Counted from the first letter of the stretch, positions 8,027 through 16,726 are shown. The stretch is 64,000 bases of DNA from JACDAN01 sp963802375 (GCA_963802375.1 CAWDIJ010000013.1:173519-237518), one strand, 5' to 3'. The notes: a model not told the origin generated them from the letters alone. Numbers and translations: made by a program.

Positions 8027-10141
8027 ATGACTTCTTCACAAGCCACATCCCGTCTCGAACGTCTTGCTGACCTGACCTACCGGCGCCGCTGGCGCGTCGT
8101 TATCGCGTGGATCGCGATCCTCGCGGCCACCGTCGTCGTCGTCCCGCAGCTCGCGGGCGAGTACGGCGGCGAGTTCGGCACGCCGGGCAGCGAGAGCAAG
8201 GCCACCGCCGACTTGCTCGAGAAGCACTTCGCCGGCAGCTCCGGCGAGACCGTCAACGTCGTCTGGGAGGCGCCCGCCGGCGCTCGCCAGGCGCAGGATC
8301 GGATCGACCGGCTGCTGGCCGAGGCCGAGCGTGTCGATGGCGTCGCAGGCGCCTCGGAGCCGCGCTACTCACGCGACGGCACGATTGGGCTCGTCCAGCT
8401 CCGCCTCGAACGCAGCGCGATGGACCTCGAGACCTCGTCCGGCACCCGGCTGATCGACCTGGCCGAGGATTCCTCTGGCGACGGGCTTCGCGTCGAGGTC
8501 GGGGGCAGCCTGATCCAGTCGGCCCAGGAGGGCCAGCCGCCCGAGCTCATGGGCCTGCTCGCAGCCGCCGTTGTCCTGCTGATCGCCTTCGGCTCGGTCG
8601 TCGCGGCCGGGCTGCCGCTGCTCGTTGCGATCTTCGGCCTCGGCATCTCCGCGAGCCTGATCGGGATCGTCGCCCTCCTCGTCGACACTCCGGACTTCGC
8701 GCCTGCCGTCGCCGGGCTCATCGGGATCGGCGTCGGGATCGATTACGCGCTGCTGATCCTCACGCGGTTCCGAACGGCGATGCTCCACGGAGCCGACGAG
8801 CGCGTTGCGCTCGCGGAGGCGGTCACGACCGCCGGCCGCAGCGTGATCGTCGCGGGCGGGACGGTGATGATCTCGCTGCTCGGGCTGTCCTTCATGGGCG
8901 TCTCGTTCCTGTACGGGGTCGCGATCTCCGCGAGCCTTGCGGTGCTGGTGGTCGTCCTCGCCTCGATCACGCTGCTCCCTGCACTGCTCGCGATCGCCGG
9001 ACGGCGGGTCGACCGCCTCCGGATCCCCGGCCTCGGCCGCTCGCTTCGAACAGGCGACGCCACGCTCGCCACTCGCTGGAGCCGCCTGGTCCAGCGCCGA
9101 GCCGGGATCGCGGCAGCGCTAGGCGCGACCTTGTTGATCCTGCTGACTCTGCCCGTGCTCGGACTGCGCTACGGCTTCCCCGACGAGGGGAACGATCCGG
9201 ATGAGTCGTCGACTCGCGCGGCATACGGGCTCGTGAGCCGCGGCTTCGGTCCGGGTTCGACGGGGCCGCTGCTCGTCGCATCCGAAGAGACGTCCGGGCT
9301 GGAGGCGCTCGCCGACCGCGTGCGCCGCGAGGAGGGCGTGTCCTTCGTCACCCCGATCCGCACCAGCCCGGACGGCGAGGCGACGGTGTTCTCCGTCATG
9401 CCGGCCACGTCGCCGCAGGACGCCGACACCGCCGACCTCGTCGGTCGGCTCCGCGACCTGGCACCGCAAGGTGTCTACGTCGGCGGCCTGACCGCGGCCT
9501 TCGTCGATCAGAGCGACTACGTCTCGGGTCGGATCCCGCTCTTCATCGCCGGTGTCGTCGGGCTGTCGTTCGTTCTGCTGCTGCTCGCCTTCCGCGCGCC
9601 GCTGATCGCGCTCAAGGCGGGCGTGATGAACCTCCTTTCAGTCGGTGCGGCCTACGGCGTCGTCGCCCTCGCCGCCGAGGGAGGCTGGTTCGGCAGCCTG
9701 CTCGGCGTCGACACGGACACGCCGGTCCCGCCGTTCATCCCCGTGATGATGTTCGCCGTCCTCTTCGGTCTCTCGATGGACTACGAGGTCTTCCTGCTCT
9801 CGCGGATCCGCGAGGAGTACCAGCGCACGGGCGAGACCCACAGCGCGGTCTCGGACGGCCTGGCAAAGACTGCCCGCGTGATCACCGCGGCCGCCGCGAT
9901 CATGGTCGTCGTCTTCCTCGCCTTCATCTTCAGCACCGAGGTCTTCCTCAAGCTGATGGGCGTCGGGATGGCGACGGCGATCCTCGTGGACGCGACGATC
10001 GTCCGGATGGTGCTCGTTCCGGCCGTCATGCAGCTGCTCGGGCCCGCCAACTGGTGGACGCCCCGTTGGCTCGACCGGGTCCTGCCGCGACTCGACGGCG
10101 AGCCGGCCCGAGTTCCCGCGACTGCGGGTGAAAGGGGGTGA
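8027..10141 (+). CDS. MMPL family transporter (MMPL1)
   Basis: This 704-residue RND-superfamily permease has two homologous halves. Each starts with one helix and a large external domain, followed by five helices. The first half carries GVGIDYALLILTRFR and the second LFGLSMDYEVFLLSRIREEY, both MMPL signature motifs with membrane Asp residues for proton coupling. Actinobacterial MMPL proteins move lipids or drugs outward. The ATG at 8027 is preceded by TAGCGT eight bases upstream; a start at 7964 (MPNVIPPG) is also possible. A SHOCT protein gene overlaps its end, and TCS1 is divergent. Confidence 0.93.
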   Translation: MTSSQATSRLERLADLTYRRRWRVVIAWIAILAATVVVVPQLAGEYGGEFGTPGSESKATADLLEKHFAGSSGETVNVVWEAPAGARQAQDRIDRLLAEAERVDGVAGASEPRYSRDGTIGLVQLRLERSAMDLETSSGTRLIDLAEDSSGDGLRVEVGGSLIQSAQEGQPPELMGLLAAAVVLLIAFGSVVAAGLPLLVAIFGLGISASLIGIVALLVDTPDFAPAVAGLIGIGVGIDYALLILTRFRTAMLHGADERVALAEAVTTAGRSVIVAGGTVMISLLGLSFMGVSFLYGVAISASLAVLVVVLASITLLPALLAIAGRRVDRLRIPGLGRSLRTGDATLATRWSRLVQRRAGIAAALGATLLILLTLPVLGLRYGFPDEGNDPDESSTRAAYGLVSRGFGPGSTGPLLVASEETSGLEALADRVRREEGVSFVTPIRTSPDGEATVFSVMPATSPQDADTADLVGRLRDLAPQGVYVGGLTAAFVDQSDYVSGRIPLFIAGVVGLSFVLLLLAFRAPLIALKAGVMNLLSVGAAYGVVALAAEGGWFGSLLGVDTDTPVPPFIPVMMFAVLFGLSMDYEVFLLSRIREEYQRTGETHSAVSDGLAKTARVITAAAAIMVVVFLAFIFSTEVFLKLMGVGMATAILVDATIVRMVLVPAVMQLLGPANWWTPRWLDRVLPRLDGEPARVPATAGERG

Positions 10142-10359
10142 CGCTGATGCTGCTTGCAGAGCATGGTCACTACTGGTGGCCGATCTGGCCGATCCTCTGG
10201 CTCGCGGTGATCGTGGGGGTCGTCTGGTTCCTGAGCCGCCGCTGGCGGCGGCCGGACGACGGCGGTCTCGACTCCGCGCGCAAGATCCTCGCCGATCGCT
10301 TCGCCCGCGGAGAGCTCACTCACGACGAGTACCGCGAGCGCCTCGCCCAGCTCGGCTGA
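10138..10359 (+). CDS. SHOCT-domain small membrane protein
   Basis: The 73-residue protein has one membrane helix (residues ~12-33) that starts with an aromatic motif WWPIWPI. A C-terminal SHOCT motif follows (ARKILADRFARGELTHDEYRERL). SHOCT proteins are usually small membrane or cytoplasmic modulators. It overlaps the MMPL1 stop by four bases, so it is translationally coupled to the exporter and may be an accessory subunit. The aromatic motif resembles one in the sensor part of the histidine kinase at 19.2 kb. Confidence 0.85.
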   Translation: MTLMLLAEHGHYWWPIWPILWLAVIVGVVWFLSRRWRRPDDGGLDSARKILADRFARGELTHDEYRERLAQLG

Positions 10360-10384
10360 GCGGGGCCGATCACGCGGCCGCGTC

Positions 10385-11597
10385 TTACCGCGGCTTGAGC
10401 CGCAGGATCGCACGGACATAGGGGCCGGCCTCGCGCAGTCCCAGCTCGCCCGGGCGCGAGCTCGACGACGAAGGCGCGCGAGGCCGGCTGCGCTGCGTGC
10501 TGCCATGCGGGCGCCGCGCCGGGCGGCCGGCGCAGGCGGGCGAAGCGCATGCCCGCGAGCCGCGCATACCGCCTCGCGATCGGCACGCTCAGGCCCCAGG
10601 CGCGCACCAGCCCCTGCGGCTGGTGGAACCAGATCGTCACGTCCGGGCGAAGCCGTTGGATGAGCTCCATCGCGAGCCTGGTCTCGACCTCGGAGGCGGG
10701 AGCGGGCCCGGCGGTGGCGATGCGCCTCCACGTTCCGGGGAAGTTGCGGTTCAGGTCGACGCCGCGAGCGTTTCCCCGCTGCTTCGCCGCGTGGCCGTCC
10801 GGGTTCAGGTCCTGGACGACAGTGATTGAGCCGCGCCTCGGCGGCCGAGCATGCAGCAAGCGCGTCGCCACGACGCTGCCGGCGCACTCGTTTCCGTGGA
10901 TGCAGCCGACGACGAGGGTACGCGGCCGTCCCGACCCGAGGGTGAACGCGCGGATCGGCTGTCCCCGCGTGCTTAGGCCGACGAGCTCCGACCGGACGCC
11001 GTCCCCGGCGAGCCGCACGTGGAGGTGGTTGTCGTGGTGCGCCGGAAGCACCTCGACGACCGCAGGCGGCCCGCGCAGGCCGGTGTTCGGCCCGACGAAG
11101 ATCTTCGCCGCCCCGGCTGCGACGAAGCGGTCGACCAGGTCCTGCGCGAGCGGCCTGTCGATCTGACGCGGAACGCGCGGCGGAAGCTCGCGCCGGTCGC
11201 GCCGCGGGTAGTAGACGTCGACGTCGAGACCATTCTGGTGGGAGGCATGGCCGAGCCCGCCGAAGCGCTGGCCGAACTCCCCACCCCGCGGCCGCGAGAG
11301 ATCGCCGACGCCGACACGCGGGGCCCGCGGATTGGCCGCGGCGTAATCGGTGAGAACCGCCAGCGTCGTCCTGACGAGACGCGCGTTGCCGTACCGCCGC
11401 CAGCCCCGGCTGGGAGAGCGACGTCGCACGGAGTCAAACGTGAAGTGGTGCTCGCTGTCCGCGGGCAACTGGACGCCGCCGACGAGCGATCCCGCCCAGG
11501 GGACCCCGACCGAGCGCGACCTCGGCTGGGCGGCTGCGGCGGTGCCGGCCAAGACGAGCGCAAGGGCGAGGCAACCGGCGATCCGGCCGAACGGCAT
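10385..11597 (-). CDS. Secreted murein endopeptidase (MepA-like) fused to M14 zinc carboxypeptidase; frameshift near C terminus
   Basis: A signal peptide (residues 1-22) is followed by a MepA-like domain with zinc ligands in HASHQNGLDVDV (His120, Asp127) and HDNHLHVR (His193). An M14 carboxypeptidase domain then has HGNE (234-237), DLNRNF (281-286), FHQ (His325) and the catalytic Glu in FVVEL (379). Both activities would cut peptide cross-links in peptidoglycan outside the cell. Just after Glu379 the frame breaks at GCCCGGGCG (10448-10456). Removing one G restores ELAPGELGLREAG and a stop at 10385, a natural M14 ending. Unshifted, the frame would run to 10320, into the SHOCT gene. Confidence 0.8.
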
Positions 11598-11620
11598 GCA
11601 CCTGGACTATCAGAACCTCG

Positions 11621-11626
11621 TAGGAT
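11621..11626 (+). promoter_or_regulatory. -10 element TAGGAT, leaderless start
   Basis: TAGGAT ends six bases before the GTG start at 11633, the same spacing seen before several other genes in this window. It lies in the 35-bp divergent gap shared with the peptidase gene. AGGA could alternatively act as a ribosome site. Confidence 0.35.
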
Positions 11627-11632
11627 CCTCCG

Positions 11633-12112
11633 GTGAGCTTCGACGACTGGATGCTCGCCCTCCATGTTCTAAGCGCGTTCTCGTACGTCGCGGGGGTCGT
11701 GATCTTCTGGGTCATCATCGTCGTCGCCCGGCGGGTGGACACGCCTGACCGCACCCTCAGCTTCGGCCCCGTCACTCGGGTGGCGGACGCCGCGATCGGC
11801 ATCGGCGCCGGGGGCACGATCCTGCTCGGGATCTGGCTCGCATTCTCGATCGGCGACTACGACATCTGGGATCCCTGGATCGTTGCGGCGCTCGTCCTCT
11901 GGGTGATCGCCGCCGCAATCGGCCAGCGCACAGGCAAGGCATACGGCCCGAGCGTGACGAAAGCGCAGGAGCTGAACGCATCCGGGCAGACCGGGCCGAG
12001 CGGCGAGCTCCTCGCGCTCAACCGCACGTCGCAGGGCCTCCTCCTCCAGGTCCTGGCGAGCCTGGTCCTCCTCCTGATCCTCATCGACATGATCTGGAAG
12101 CCAGGCGCATGA
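11633..12112 (+). CDS. Four-helix integral membrane protein (DUF2269-like)
   Basis: The 159-residue protein has four hydrophobic helices (about 7-30, 57-76, 83-102 and 133-152), an N-terminal HVLSAFSYVAGVV and a loop rich in Gly/Ser between helices 3 and 4. The pattern resembles DUF2269-type proteins of unknown role. It overlaps the next membrane protein gene by four bases, so the two probably form a complex. It is divergent from the murein peptidase fusion. Confidence 0.7.
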   Translation: MSFDDWMLALHVLSAFSYVAGVVIFWVIIVVARRVDTPDRTLSFGPVTRVADAAIGIGAGGTILLGIWLAFSIGDYDIWDPWIVAALVLWVIAAAIGQRTGKAYGPSVTKAQELNASGQTGPSGELLALNRTSQGLLLQVLASLVLLLILIDMIWKPGA

Positions 12113-12576
12113 GCGCGCTCTTCGCAACCGTCCGCGCCGACGAGCAGAACTTCCCGCTCTTCGTCCACGTCCTCGGCGCGACGCTCCTCGTCGGCGGACT
12201 TCTGAGCGCCGCGGTGATCATGGCCCTGGCGCGCGGCGATTCCCGCTCGCTCAAGCTCGGCTACTGGACGCTGCTGGCGGTGGCGCTCCCGGGCTGGATC
12301 GTCATGCGGGTCGGCGCGCAGTGGATCTACTCCGAGCAAGGCTGGGACGATCTCCCCGATGACTTCGAGGAGCCGGCCTGGCTCGGGATCGGCTACGTCG
12401 CCGCGGACCTCGGCGGCCTCATCCTGCTCGTCTCGCTGATCGTCGGCGGGATCGGTGTGTACCGGCTGCGCGCGGACAAGGGCTCGGGTCTGCTCCGGGC
12501 GACGATGATCCTCGCGCTCATCCTCCTCGCCGCCTACGTCGTCGCCGCCTGGGCGATGTCGGGCAAACCCAACTAG
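12109..12576 (+). CDS. Four-helix integral membrane protein, partner of the preceding gene
   Basis: The 155-residue protein has about four helices (residues ~17-42, 50-66, 88-110 and 124-146) and a His in FVHVLGATLLVGG, echoing HVLSAFSYVAG in the preceding protein. The two are therefore probably distant paralogues and may heterodimerise. An acidic loop (DDLPDDFEEP) lies between helices 2 and 3. I do not recognise the function. It ends four bases into the convergent cysteine dioxygenase-like gene. Confidence 0.7.
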   Translation: MSALFATVRADEQNFPLFVHVLGATLLVGGLLSAAVIMALARGDSRSLKLGYWTLLAVALPGWIVMRVGAQWIYSEQGWDDLPDDFEEPAWLGIGYVAADLGGLILLVSLIVGGIGVYRLRADKGSGLLRATMILALILLAAYVVAAWAMSGKPN

Positions 12577-13130
12577 TTGCAGACCACAGGCTGGTCGTAG
12601 TACCGCCGCACGCTCGAGCCGATCCGGTCGACGTCCGTTCCGTAGACGTGGATCGAGATCGCCGTCTCGCGGCCGACGTTGCGGACGCGGTGGATGTCCC
12701 CCGGCGGCGCGAAGCCGCTTACCGAGCCGGTCTCGTTCGTGCTCGATCCGACCTCGACGAGCGTCCCGTTCTCCTCGTCGAGCATGAACAGCTCCTCGTG
12801 CTCGACGCCCTGGACGACAGTGAATACGCACCACGTCACGTGGTCGTGGATCGCTGTCTCCTGGCCCGGGCGCCAGACGAGGGCCACGATCGAGAAGGCC
12901 CCGTCGGGCTCGGCGTGGAGGAGGTGGCTGCGGTATCCGTCCGGATCTCCACGTCGCAGCTCGGCAGCGAGGACGCGCGGGGACGGACGGCGGCGCTCGA
13001 GCTCGCGGGCGACGAGTTGGGCGGTCTCCTGCCAGTCCGCGTGCCTGTCGACCACCGACCGAATCGCGGCGACCAGCCTGTCGAGCTCAGACACGGGAGG
13101 GGCCGCGGTCGCGAATGCCCGGGCGCTCAT
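12573..13130 (-). CDS. Cysteine dioxygenase-family cupin
   Basis: The 185-residue protein carries the iron-binding cupin motif IHDHVTWCVFTVVQG (His95, His97) and a third ligand in DIHRVRN (His147), followed by HVYGTD, matching the type I cysteine dioxygenase fold. Members oxidise small thiols such as cysteine or 3-mercaptopropionate to sulfinates. It starts on the base after the MFS1 stop codon (TAG-ATG), so it is translated from the same mRNA as the efflux pump, which hints at thiol or oxidative stress. The exact substrate is unknown. Confidence 0.8.
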   Translation of the reverse strand: MSARAFATAAPPVSELDRLVAAIRSVVDRHADWQETAQLVARELERRRPSPRVLAAELRRGDPDGYRSHLLHAEPDGAFSIVALVWRPGQETAIHDHVTWCVFTVVQGVEHEELFMLDEENGTLVEVGSSTNETGSVSGFAPPGDIHRVRNVGRETAISIHVYGTDVDRIGSSVRRYYDQPVVCN

Positions 13131-14591
13131 CTAGGCGGCTTCCTCGGCGGCCCGACCCTCGACCTGCTCCGTTTCCTCCTCGGCGGCTCCCGGAACTCCC
13201 GCGCGGAGCAGCGTCCCTCCGATGACCGCCGCGGCGAGCGCGAACAGCGCGCCGACGAGGAAGGCCGCGTGATAGCCGCCTGTGAGCGCCTCGAGGGGAC
13301 TGTCGCCGGAGGCGGCGAGGGTCTCGGTCCGCGATGCAGCCAGGCTGGCGAGAACGGCGAGGCCGAGCGCGCCGCCCATCATGAACGCGGTGTTGACCAC
13401 GCCCGACGCGAGCCCCGCGTCGCTCGGCTCCACGTCGCTCATCGCGGCCAGGAGCACGGGATTGAACGCCATTCCGGCGCCGAGCCCGAGCAGGATCATG
13501 GGCGGGAGCACATCGACGACGAAGTTCCCGTCCACCGGCGCGCGGGCGAACAGCAGCAATCCGAGGGAGGCGAACCCGAGGCCGACGGCCAGCGGCGGCC
13601 TGATTCCGAATCGCATGACGAGCTTCGCCGAGAGCCCCAGCGAGAGGAAGCCCATGATCAGGTTCGCAGGCAGGAATGCGAGACCGACCTCGAGCGGGCT
13701 GTAACCCAGCACCAGCTGGAGATAGAGCGCGGAGAGGAAGAACCACGCGAACATCGCCGCCGCCCAGAGCACGCCGACAACGTTCGAGATCGCGAGGTTG
13801 CGCAGACGGAAGAGGCCGAGCGGCACGAGCGGCGCGGCGACCCGGGCCTCGATCGCCACGAAGACGGCCAGGAGTACCGCGGCGGCGCCGAGCACGCCGA
13901 GCGTCCGGGCCGACGTCCAGCCCTGCTCGTTGCCGTTCACGATCGCGTAGACGGCCAGCATCAGGGACGCGGTCACGGTCACCGCGCCGGCGACGTCCAG
14001 CCGCCCGCTGGGCGCCTCGCCGCGCACAGCCGGGATCAGCGCGAGCGTGAGCGCGAAGACGGCGATCCCGATCGGAAGGTTGACGAGGAAGATCCAGTGC
14101 CAGTCGAGGATGTCGGTGAGGATCCCGCCGAGGAGCACGCCGATGCTGCCGCCGCCCGCGGCGACGAAGCCGAAGACTCCCATCGCCTTGGCGCGCTCTG
14201 TGGGCTCGGTGAAGAGCATCACGATCAGCGACAGGGCGACAGCCGAGACCACCGCACCGCCGAGGCCTTGCACGGCACGGGCGACGACGAGCGTCTCCTG
14301 CGAGGTCGCGAGACCGCAGGCGAGCGAGGCGACGGTGAAGAGCGAGATCCCGATCAGGAACAGGCGCTGGTGGCCGAAGATGTCGCCGAGCCTGCCGCCG
14401 AGCAGGAGGAAGCCGCCGAAGGTCAGCAGGTACGCGTTCACGACCCAGGCGAGGGAGGTCTCGGAGAAGCCGAGGTCCTCGCGGATCGACGGCAGCGCCA
14501 CGCCGACGATCGTCACGTCGAGGACGATCATCAGGTCGCCCAGGCAGAGGACGACGAGCGCCAGCCAGCGGTTACGTCCTTCGATGCTCAA
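13131..14591 (-). CDS. MFS transporter, DHA2 (EmrB/QacA) drug efflux type (MFS1)
   Basis: The 486-residue protein has about 14 helices. It has the DHA2 motifs LDVTIVGVALPSIREDL in helix 1 (motif D1), GGRLGDIFGHQR (motif A) and RAVQGLGGA (motif B), followed by GPxxGG-like GVLLGGILTDILDWHWIFLVN (split here by family motif C). It would export cationic or hydrophobic drugs by proton antiport. The start is TTG at 14591, preceded by GGAG; a four-codon leader ATG-AAG-AAC-CGT ends on the TTG. It lies between an SRPBCC gene and a cysteine dioxygenase-like gene, with an ECF-type promoter upstream. Confidence 0.92.
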   Translation of the reverse strand: MSIEGRNRWLALVVLCLGDLMIVLDVTIVGVALPSIREDLGFSETSLAWVVNAYLLTFGGFLLLGGRLGDIFGHQRLFLIGISLFTVASLACGLATSQETLVVARAVQGLGGAVVSAVALSLIVMLFTEPTERAKAMGVFGFVAAGGGSIGVLLGGILTDILDWHWIFLVNLPIGIAVFALTLALIPAVRGEAPSGRLDVAGAVTVTASLMLAVYAIVNGNEQGWTSARTLGVLGAAAVLLAVFVAIEARVAAPLVPLGLFRLRNLAISNVVGVLWAAAMFAWFFLSALYLQLVLGYSPLEVGLAFLPANLIMGFLSLGLSAKLVMRFGIRPPLAVGLGFASLGLLLFARAPVDGNFVVDVLPPMILLGLGAGMAFNPVLLAAMSDVEPSDAGLASGVVNTAFMMGGALGLAVLASLAASRTETLAASGDSPLEALTGGYHAAFLVGALFALAAAVIGGTLLRAGVPGAAEEETEQVEGRAAEEAA

Positions 14592-14612
14592 CGGTTCTTC
14601 ATCTCCGTCTCT

Positions 14613-14641
14613 TGAGACCGGCGGGTCGCCGAAAACTCATC
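14613..14641 (-). promoter_or_regulatory. ECF-type promoter upstream of MFS1
   Basis: On the minus strand this reads GATGAGTT, 14 bases, then GGTCTCA. The same arrangement with exactly 14 bases of spacer precedes the ECF sigma gene, MMPL2 and MFS2. The -35 part overlaps the stop codon of the SRPBCC gene. The last base of the -10 part is 21 bases before the TTG start. Confidence 0.6.
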
Positions 14642-15080
14642 GCTCGAGCTCCTTGCCCAGCGCATCGAGAAGGGACCCGGTGCCGCTCTCGCGCTGGGAC
14701 GGGTCGTCGAGGCCGTCCAGGAACGCCCCCTGCTCCGTGAAGACCAGCTTCGTACCCTCGCCGTCGGGCTTGAGCTCGACGGTGGCGAGCGAGACCGAGA
14801 TCCGGACCTCGCCCATGTGCATGTCGTAGGCGTAGACGATCCGCTCGTCCGGGACGATGTCCTGGTAGCGGCCTTCGAAGGTGAAGACGGTGCCGTCCAC
14901 GGTGCCGGTGCTGACCTCCCGGCCGCCGACGCGGAAGTCGAGCTCGTGGTCCCAGTCGGAGCCGCCGAACCAGCGTGTCTTGGCGGCGGGGTCGGCCCAG
15001 GCGGCGAAGACGCGCGCCGGCGGGGCGGCGTACGTCCGTTCGACGGCGAAGGTCGCGTGTGTGACGGATCGTTCGTTCAT
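14637..15080 (-). CDS. SRPBCC (START-like/AHSA1) domain protein
   Basis: The 147-residue protein shows the AHSA1-like pattern: FAVERTYAAPPARVFAAW near the start, KTRWFGGSDWDHELDFRVGG, and a final FTEQGAFLDG block. This fold binds hydrophobic ligands in a helix-grip cavity. The ATG at 15080 has a good ribosome site (AAAGGA), so upstream in-frame starts are rejected. It follows an ArsR regulator by 11 bases, a very common ArsR-SRPBCC pair in actinobacteria. The role is unknown; ligand scavenging or sensing is inference. Confidence 0.88.
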   Translation of the reverse strand: MNERSVTHATFAVERTYAAPPARVFAAWADPAAKTRWFGGSDWDHELDFRVGGREVSTGTVDGTVFTFEGRYQDIVPDERIVYAYDMHMGEVRISVSLATVELKPDGEGTKLVFTEQGAFLDGLDDPSQRESGTGSLLDALGKELER

Positions 15081-15091
15081 GACGTCCTTTC

Positions 15092-15424
15092 TTATTGAAC
15101 GGCCTGCTGCTCGAGGTAATCCCCGAGCCGGTCGAGTCGCTGCTCCCAGTCGGCGCGGCGGGCGGCGATCCACTGCTCCGCCGTGTTCAGCGCCGCCGGC
15201 TCGATGTGGCAGGTGCGCACCCGGCCGACCTTCTCGGTGCGGACGAGGCCGCTCGACTCGAGCACGCCGAGGTGCTGGAGCACCGCGGGAAGCGAGATCG
15301 CGAGAGGCCTGGCGAGCTCGCTGACCGACGCGGCGCCGCGGCTCAACCGTTCGACGATCGATCGTCGAGTCGGGTCGGCCAGCGCGTGAAAGACGGGGTC
15401 GGCTGCGACAGATTGGTTAAGCAT
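15092..15424 (-). CDS. ArsR-family winged-helix regulator
   Basis: The 110-residue regulator has the ArsR winged helix: FHALADPTRRSIVERLSRG, SELARPLAISLPAVLQHLGVLE (recognition helix) and the wing GLVRTEKVGRVRTCHIEP. There is no metal-binding Cys pair in the recognition helix, so it belongs to the non-metal group usually paired with SRPBCC proteins, as here. It starts four bases after the upstream cupin stop, so it could be read from the sigma-cupin transcript or from its own promoter. Confidence 0.9.
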   Translation of the reverse strand: MLNQSVAADPVFHALADPTRRSIVERLSRGAASVSELARPLAISLPAVLQHLGVLESSGLVRTEKVGRVRTCHIEPAALNTAEQWIAARRADWEQRLDRLGDYLEQQAVQ

Positions 15425-15426
15425 CT

Positions 15427-15434
15427 ACTTAAGT
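15427..15434. promoter_or_regulatory. Palindrome ACTTAAGT at the ArsR start
   Basis: A perfect 8-bp AT-rich palindrome lies two bases upstream of the ArsR ATG, inside a longer AT-rich stretch (TTAAGCATCTACTTAAGTGTTA). Its position suits autorepression by ArsR. Confidence 0.4.
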
Positions 15435-15689
15435 GTTAGCAGATCGCGAGATCGCTACGAGCTGAGCGGACTCGGCGCCGTCGTTGTGGATCCGGCGCAG
15501 CGGCAGCCCCGCCAGCCAGAAGACTTCGCCGCTCGCGAGGCGGTGTCGCCGGCCGTCCCGCCACTCGAGCTCGATCTCACCCCGTGCGACGAGGACGAGT
15601 GCGTCGCGCCACTCGGCGTCGTGGTAGATGCGGTCGCCGCCGGGCTCGACCGTGACCGCCCGGCACTCGAACCCGGGCGGGGCGTCCAT
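15429..15689 (-). CDS. Small cupin-fold protein
   Basis: The 86-residue protein has a compact cupin barrel: VTVEPGGDRIYHDAEWRD, LVLVARGEIELEWRDG, and GEVFWLAGLPLRRIHNDG. His positions of the classic metal site are only partly kept. The ATG overlaps the sigma-factor stop by one base (TGATG), so the two are translationally coupled. A small cupin coupled to an ECF sigma factor could act as a sensor or co-regulator; that is inference. Confidence 0.7.
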   Translation of the reverse strand: MDAPPGFECRAVTVEPGGDRIYHDAEWRDALVLVARGEIELEWRDGRRHRLASGEVFWLAGLPLRRIHNDGAESAQLVAISRSANT

Positions 15690-16690
15690 CAAAGCGTTGG
15701 CGGAAGCCCGAGCGCCGCGAGGAGCGGCTCGTCGAGAGAGAACGCGGTGATCTCGGCCACCGCGCCGTCCTCGACGCGGAGGACGTCGACTGCGAGTGGC
15801 CGGTACACCGTGTCCCCTGCGCGCTTGACGTAGCAGGCAACCGCGGGCTGCTGGTTCGTGCTCGTCGCGATGCAGCGCAGGCGGCCCCACTCGTCGTTCC
15901 CGAAGCCTCCCTCCACCCAGGCGTCCACGATCTCGAAGTTGCCGACCCACCACTTCGGATCGGGCGGCATCGCGCAGAACGCGTCCTCGCGGAGGAGGCG
16001 CACCATCGCGCCCGCATCGCCGCGCTCGGTCGCCTCCATGTAGCGCTCGAGCAGACGGCGTTCCTCCTCATCGGGCTCCGAGCCGGCGGCCCATTCGAGA
16101 CGCCGTGGCGGGAGGTGGCGCTTCAACGTCGCCCGGGCGCGCTGGAGCGCGCTGTTCACGGCGGCGACGCTCGTGTCGAGCAGTGCCGCGCACTCCGCGG
16201 CCGACCAGCCGAGCACGTCTCTCGAGATCAGCACCGCCCGCTGTTTCGGAGGGAGCAGCTGGATCGTCGCGATGAACGCGAGCTCGATCGTCTCCTTCTC
16301 CACGACCTCGGCCTCCGGCTCTTCGTCGCTCGGCGCGACGGCTTCGAGCAGCCTGTTGGGGTAGGGCTGGAGCCACGGGACCTCAGCGAGCAGCCGCCCG
16401 TCCTGCGGCGGCGCGACGCGTGGCCTGCGCTCGAGTGCGTCCAGGCAGGCGTTCGTCGCGATGCCGTAGAGCCACGCGCGGAACGACGAGTCGCCACGGA
16501 ACGTCTCCCGCCTGCGCCAGGAGCGGAGGAACGTCTCCTGCACCGCGTCCTCGGCGTCCTCGAGCGAGCCGAGCATCCGGTAGCAGTGAACCTGGAGCTC
16601 GCGCCGGTAGCGCTCCACAAGCTCGGAGAACGCCGACTCATCGCCGGCTCTTGCCGCCGTGAGGACGCCCGCTTCTGCCACTTGACTCAT
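15689..16690 (-). CDS. ECF RNA polymerase sigma factor with SnoaL-like C-terminal domain
   Basis: The 333-residue protein has sigma region 2 (residues ~20-85, with LHCYRML-like VHCYRMLGSLEDAEDAVQE), a family-specific linker with WLQPYPNRLLE (~106-116), sigma region 4 (~135-190, ALLDTSVAAVNSALQRAR) and a SnoaL/NTF2-like C-terminal domain (~210-333). This matches the TIGR02960-type ECF group, whose C-terminal domain tunes activity instead of a classic anti-sigma. The ATG at 16690 sits seven bases after the -10 part of an ECF-type promoter, suggesting autoregulation and a near-leaderless message. Confidence 0.9.
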   Translation of the reverse strand: MSQVAEAGVLTAARAGDESAFSELVERYRRELQVHCYRMLGSLEDAEDAVQETFLRSWRRRETFRGDSSFRAWLYGIATNACLDALERRPRVAPPQDGRLLAEVPWLQPYPNRLLEAVAPSDEEPEAEVVEKETIELAFIATIQLLPPKQRAVLISRDVLGWSAAECAALLDTSVAAVNSALQRARATLKRHLPPRRLEWAAGSEPDEEERRLLERYMEATERGDAGAMVRLLREDAFCAMPPDPKWWVGNFEIVDAWVEGGFGNDEWGRLRCIATSTNQQPAVACYVKRAGDTVYRPLAVDVLRVEDGAVAEITAFSLDEPLLAALGLPPTL

Positions 16691-16697
16691 CCTCGAG

Positions 16698-16726
16698 TAT
16701 GACGGCCGGTCGGTGGAAAACTCATC
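16698..16726 (-). promoter_or_regulatory. ECF-type promoter upstream of the ECF sigma gene
   Basis: The minus strand reads GATGAGTT, 14 bases, then CGTCATA, seven bases before the sigma-factor ATG. Because a sigma factor commonly activates its own gene, this copy links the motif to this sigma factor. Confidence 0.6.
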
